The position numbers and the translations under genes are program-made. DNA of 24,135 nucleotides, from contig JAGYOC010000092.1 in assembly GCA_018399795.1 (NCBI GenBank), positions 1 through 24,135 of the forward strand, read 5' to 3'. Below the pieces are notes generated by a model, which had not been told where the DNA came from, did not search any database, and worked only from the letters and a program-made list of their open reading frames with translations. Numbering within the stretch: the stretch's first letter is position 1; every line of letters starts with the position of its first letter. Positions 21,459-24,135 of this stretch are shown here, piece by piece. This DNA comes from Dehalococcoidales bacterium. Lineage in GTDB: Bacteria > Chloroflexota > Dehalococcoidia > Dehalococcoidales > UBA5760.

Positions 21459-21941
21459 CTAGAGCGTGAATTCGAGCATGCAGTTTTTTGCACCGTGACA
21501 TATCTGCCTCTCCATTTTAAAACCTATCCCCTCGCCAAACTCGGCAGCCCAAACCGGATACTCGGTGTAGCATATGGCATCACCGACTGTGGCGGCGATG
21601 TTCTCCCGCCCGGACTTGATCAGAATGTTATACCAGGGGCATTCACTGACAACTATCCGGAAGCCACTTCTATTCTCTATACCTTCCGTCCTGAATTGAA
21701 ATCCCTCCAGGGAAAGCCTTGTCTCCAGACATTCGCGCAGGGCTTCCATGCCCTGACCCAGCCTTCCCATATGCTTCAGCATCCGGGCCTGTATCTTGGG
21801 TAGCACCTTCCATACCTCGCGGTCAAGCTCCAGAGCCACATCAAACCCGTACCTGTCCTCAACCTTGACAAACCAGAGCCCGTCTGCGGACGTATAGCTG
21901 CGGCGGAAGTACTCTATTATCTGCTCTTTTTCCAGTTCCAT
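21459..21941 (-). CDS. DUF6125-like protein of unknown function
   Basis: The 160-residue product has the segments GLWFVKVEDRYGFDVALELD and VWKVLPKIQARMLK that I associate with DUF6125-type proteins, a family of unknown role in anaerobic bacteria. Cysteines in ECPW and in ICHGAKNC near the C-terminus could bind metal or haem, but nothing proves it. There is no signal peptide or membrane segment. I prefer the ATG at 21941 (MELEKEQI) over an ATG 15 codons upstream, because the family-like sequence begins there; neither has a strong ribosome-binding site. It ends in TAG and converges with pabC, leaving 35 nt between them. Confidence 0.65.
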   Translation of the reverse strand: MELEKEQIIEYFRRSYTSADGLWFVKVEDRYGFDVALELDREVWKVLPKIQARMLKHMGRLGQGMEALRECLETRLSLEGFQFRTEGIENRSGFRIVVSECPWYNILIKSGRENIAATVGDAICYTEYPVWAAEFGEGIGFKMERQICHGAKNCMLEFTL

Positions 21942-22045
21942 GGTCGAACCTGCAATACCGTGTCCCCGGATTGCCCCTAAACGCATTCAGAAGCCCATTA
22001 TACCAGCCATTTCCAGCACAGACCAAAATCGGCCTCGAAACGCCT

Positions 22046-22074
22046 TTGATTCCGCTTATCCCCGGTGCTAATAT
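22046..22074 (+). promoter_or_regulatory. Sigma70-type promoter of the MFS transporter
   Basis: TTGATT (22046-22051), a 17-bp spacer and TAATAT (22069-22074) with TG-C just before the -10 (extended -10). The predicted start is near 22081. AAGGTGAT then serves as ribosome-binding site before the ATG at 22101. Confidence 0.65.
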
Positions 22075-22100
22075 GATGAAATCGGGAAGGTGATTACCGG

Positions 22101-23432
22101 ATGAGGAGTTTCGGCAGGACTGACTACATCAGGATTACCATCTTCGGCTTTGCCATGACGGCTCTCTGGAGCAGCCTGCACAGTATCATACTACCCCTGA
22201 GGATAATGGACTTTGTCCCCGAATCACAGAAAGCTACCTACCTGGGGATACTAACCTTTACCGGACTTATCCTGGCTATCGTCGTTCAGCCCATAGCCGG
22301 CCTTATGAGCGACCGCTCCGGCTCGAGATGGGGTTTACGACGGCCCTTCATCTTTATCGGCGGCATACTGACGCTATCATTTCTGCCCGGCATAGGCCTT
22401 GCCGGTAGCCTGCCAGTTATTTTTACCATCTATTACCTCCTACAGGCCAGCGCCAATACCGCCCTGGGGCCATATCAGGCCCTGATCCCCGACCTGGTTC
22501 CACAGGGGAAAAGGGGGCGCGCATCGGGCATGAAAAACCTGCTCGATATACTGGGAGGGGTTACTTTCGTGTGGCTGACCGGTCAGCTGATGAACAACTA
22601 TCTTCCCGGCGGGGGAGCCCGCTGGCTCTGGCTGAGCCTGGGTATACTGGGGGCAGCCTTCCTAGGAACAATGATTTATACCCTGACAAGGGTCAAAGAA
22701 CAACCCGCAACGGGCAAAGCCAGGCTTCCTTTCCGGGCAATCCTAGCTCAATGCTTCCGTATCGACACCAGGGCAAATCCCGACTACCTCCGCTTCCTGC
22801 TTTCCCGTCTCTTCTTTATCATCCCCCTGACCACATTCCAGGTATTCGGTCTGTATTTCTTCCGTGACGTCGCCGGCGTAAGCAATCCCGCCGCAATGAT
22901 GGGCAACTTTGTCCTGGTCTCGGGCGCCTGCATGCTGGGAGCAACCTATCCCGCCGGCCGCCTTTCGGACAGGTTCGGACACAGGTTGGTAGCCGTAATC
23001 TCGGGGGTTATCAGCGCCTGCGGAATAGGCTTGCTGTTCTTTTTCCACAGCTACCACCTGTTACTGCTGTGCTCCATACTGATGGGCATTGGCTTCGGGG
23101 GGCTGATGAGCAGCAACTGGGCCCTCGCGGTAAGCCTGGTACCAGAAGGGGAAGCAGGAAAATACATCGGCCTGACCAACCTCGCCACAGCCGGGGGGTC
23201 AGCTTTAGCCCGCCTGAACGGGCCGATGATCGACTTCTTCAACGCCCGTAGCGCCGGTTCGGGGTACTCGGCAATGCTTCTGACAGCCTTTATTTCCAGT
23301 ATCGCCAGTGCGGTCCTGTTATGGCGGATCAAGAAAAGGTATGGGGGGAATCCACCCCTGGTAACCGGCAAAGGCAATCGCTCCATAGGCTATGGTTCTT
23401 CCTGCCAGGCAGGCCAGATAAAACTTCCATAA
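22101..23432 (+). CDS. MFS transporter, GPH/sucrose-carrier-like
   Basis: This 443-residue protein has about twelve hydrophobic segments and a central charged loop near residue 200-225. The motif MSDRSGSRWGLRRPFI after helix 2 is the form seen in glycoside and sucrose-type symporters (DR-x-x-x-R-x-G-x-RRP), and SDRFGHRL repeats the motif in the second half. It is a cytoplasmic-membrane carrier; the substrate cannot be told. The last 35 or so residues after helix 12 are hydrophilic. Most of them are encoded opposite the 3' end of the next gene, so this tail may have arisen by loss of an earlier stop. It ends in TAA. Confidence 0.8.
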   Translation: MRSFGRTDYIRITIFGFAMTALWSSLHSIILPLRIMDFVPESQKATYLGILTFTGLILAIVVQPIAGLMSDRSGSRWGLRRPFIFIGGILTLSFLPGIGLAGSLPVIFTIYYLLQASANTALGPYQALIPDLVPQGKRGRASGMKNLLDILGGVTFVWLTGQLMNNYLPGGGARWLWLSLGILGAAFLGTMIYTLTRVKEQPATGKARLPFRAILAQCFRIDTRANPDYLRFLLSRLFFIIPLTTFQVFGLYFFRDVAGVSNPAAMMGNFVLVSGACMLGATYPAGRLSDRFGHRLVAVISGVISACGIGLLFFFHSYHLLLLCSILMGIGFGGLMSSNWALAVSLVPEGEAGKYIGLTNLATAGGSALARLNGPMIDFFNARSAGSGYSAMLLTAFISSIASAVLLWRIKKRYGGNPPLVTGKGNRSIGYGSSCQAGQIKLP

Positions 23433-23936
23433 TGGAAAGCGCACGGCACCCGCTGCTATGCCGAAGAGATCGAAGGGGAAGACCGGCACCATATTGAAGC
23501 CGAAGATAGCCCAGAAGCCACCCTTCTTTATCCAGCGGCGCACCCGTTCGTACGTCTTTCGCTTGTCCAGCTTCATAATAACCCGGCCGCTGTATCCAGC
23601 CATATAACTGGTCAACTCACCCACCGCGGCACCGCTGCCGCCGGCAAGTCCGATAAGGGCATAATGCAGGGTTGGAATGGTACCTAGACCGAAATATATC
23701 CAGAAACTGGGGATGGGAACTAGAACGGTAGAATTCCATAGCATGCTGCCCACAAAGATGCCGGGGTAGCTTAAAGCACCGAGGGCAACAATACTCTCCC
23801 GGTAGCGGATAATGATTATCGTGATTACGACGACGGTGGCGATGCCAAGTATGGGAAGGACCTTACCCTTGAGGACTTCTGCCATCCAGTCCCGTTTCTT
23901 ACCGGTCTGTCTTATAAGGCCGAATATGTTATGCAT
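23319..23936 (-). CDS. VTT/DedA-type (SNARE-associated) membrane protein
   Basis: This 205-residue protein has hydrophobic segments at about 27-45, 55-80, 85-112, 140-160 and 165-190. The family signature is visible in GGSGAAVGELTSYMAGYSG and in FGFNMVPVFPFDLFGIAAGA followed by FPLWKFYLACLAGR. Family members (DedA, TVP38, TMEM41/VMP1 relatives) act in lipid or small-molecule transport across the membrane. The ATG at 23936 would be almost leaderless given a TG-C-TAATAT element at 23948-23956; an ATG at 23885 is an alternative. Its last 114 nt overlap the 3' end of the MFS gene on the other strand. It ends in TAA. Confidence 0.78.
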   Translation of the reverse strand: MHNIFGLIRQTGKKRDWMAEVLKGKVLPILGIATVVVITIIIIRYRESIVALGALSYPGIFVGSMLWNSTVLVPIPSFWIYFGLGTIPTLHYALIGLAGGSGAAVGELTSYMAGYSGRVIMKLDKRKTYERVRRWIKKGGFWAIFGFNMVPVFPFDLFGIAAGAVRFPLWKFYLACLAGRTIAYGAIAFAGYQGWIPPIPFLDPP

Positions 23937-24021
23937 CTAGTCCATTTATATTAGCATATTCATGGGGGATGATATATTTACCTGATTTTTGCCGCATGAA
24001 CCAGGTATCCGCCAATTCCCG

Positions 24022-24051
24022 TTGCCCGACTACTATCCATTCTGCTATACT
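24022..24051 (+). promoter_or_regulatory. Promoter of tRNA-Glu
   Basis: TTGCCC (24022-24027), an 18-bp spacer and TATACT (24046-24051) with TG-C directly upstream (extended -10). The predicted start is a few bases before the tRNA at 24063. Confidence 0.65.
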
Positions 24052-24062
24052 TTGAACCGTGT

Positions 24063-24135
24063 GCCCCCATCGTCTAGAGGCCTAGGACACCGGCCTTTCA
24101 AGCCGGCAACAGGGATTCGAATTCCCTTGGGGGCA
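24063..24135 (+). tRNA. tRNA-Glu, anticodon UUC
   Basis: The acceptor stem GCCCCCA pairs with UGGGGGC, with discriminator A at the last base of the window. The anticodon arm is CCGGC-CUUUCAA-GCCGG (anticodon UUC), and the T arm is AGGGA-UUCGAAU-UCCCU. No CCA can be judged because the window ends here. Confidence 0.95.

Noticed and set aside
21171..21461. UAG of the DUF6125-like gene as a Pyl codon with a 96-residue extension
   Set aside because: The extension is antisense to pabC, rich in Ser and Pro as shadow frames often are, and has no family resemblance. The UAG is better taken as the true stop.

Overview
The window comes from an anaerobic bacterium. A complete pyrrolysine (Pyl) system sits beside corrinoid and tetrahydrofolate methyl-transfer genes. 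Bacterial traits are the split pyrrolysyl-tRNA synthetase (PylSn plus PylSc), RF1 with a PxT tripeptide, PrmC, strong Shine-Dalgarno sites and sigma70-type promoters. GC is moderate and GTG/TTG starts are common. Gene content and style suggest a Chloroflexota (Dehalococcoidia-like) genome, but that assignment is only tentative.

Layout. (1) Bases 1-1557, plus strand: the 3' end of pcm, a four-helix membrane protein and an exported transglutaminase-like protein. (2) 1618-5723, minus strand: an HtpX-type membrane protease carrying an EF-hand loop, then three lipoproteins (OB-fold-like, chagasin-like cysteine-protease inhibitor, and a 656-residue protein with six tandem repeats of about 87 residues). 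(3) 6042-8508, plus strand: a small unknown protein and an EF-G-like GTPase. (4) 8662-16301, minus strand: the pyl/methylamine cluster, in transcription order pylSc, mtbC-like corrinoid protein, pylB, pylC, pylD, pylT (tRNA-Pyl, anticodon CUA), pylSn, mtbB with an in-frame UAG at 9839-9841, and mtgA-like methyltransferase. (5) 16454-18372, minus strand: prmC and prfA (RF1), directly upstream of the pyl cluster. (6) 18493-21423, plus strand: a short leader ORF and pabB-pabA-pabC for p-aminobenzoate. (7) 21459-24135: a DUF6125-like protein, an MFS transporter, a VTT/DedA-type membrane protein whose 3' end overlaps the transporter gene, and tRNA-Glu(UUC).

How it works together. PylB, PylC and PylD should make pyrrolysine from lysine. 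PylSc and PylSn should charge tRNA-Pyl, which reads the single internal UAG of mtbB. MtbB should demethylate dimethylamine (or a close relative) onto the corrinoid protein, and the MtgA-like enzyme should move the methyl group to tetrahydrofolate. The acceptor therefore looks like folate, as in anaerobic bacteria, rather than coenzyme M. The pab genes next door make a folate precursor.

Most striking point. UAG is not avoided here: 8 of 25 protein genes end in UAG, including pylC, pylSn and mtgA inside the Pyl cluster and prmC next to it. The intact RF1 gene lies immediately upstream. Pyl decoding in this genome is therefore probably conditional or context-dependent, and the cluster may extend some of its own proteins when it is active.
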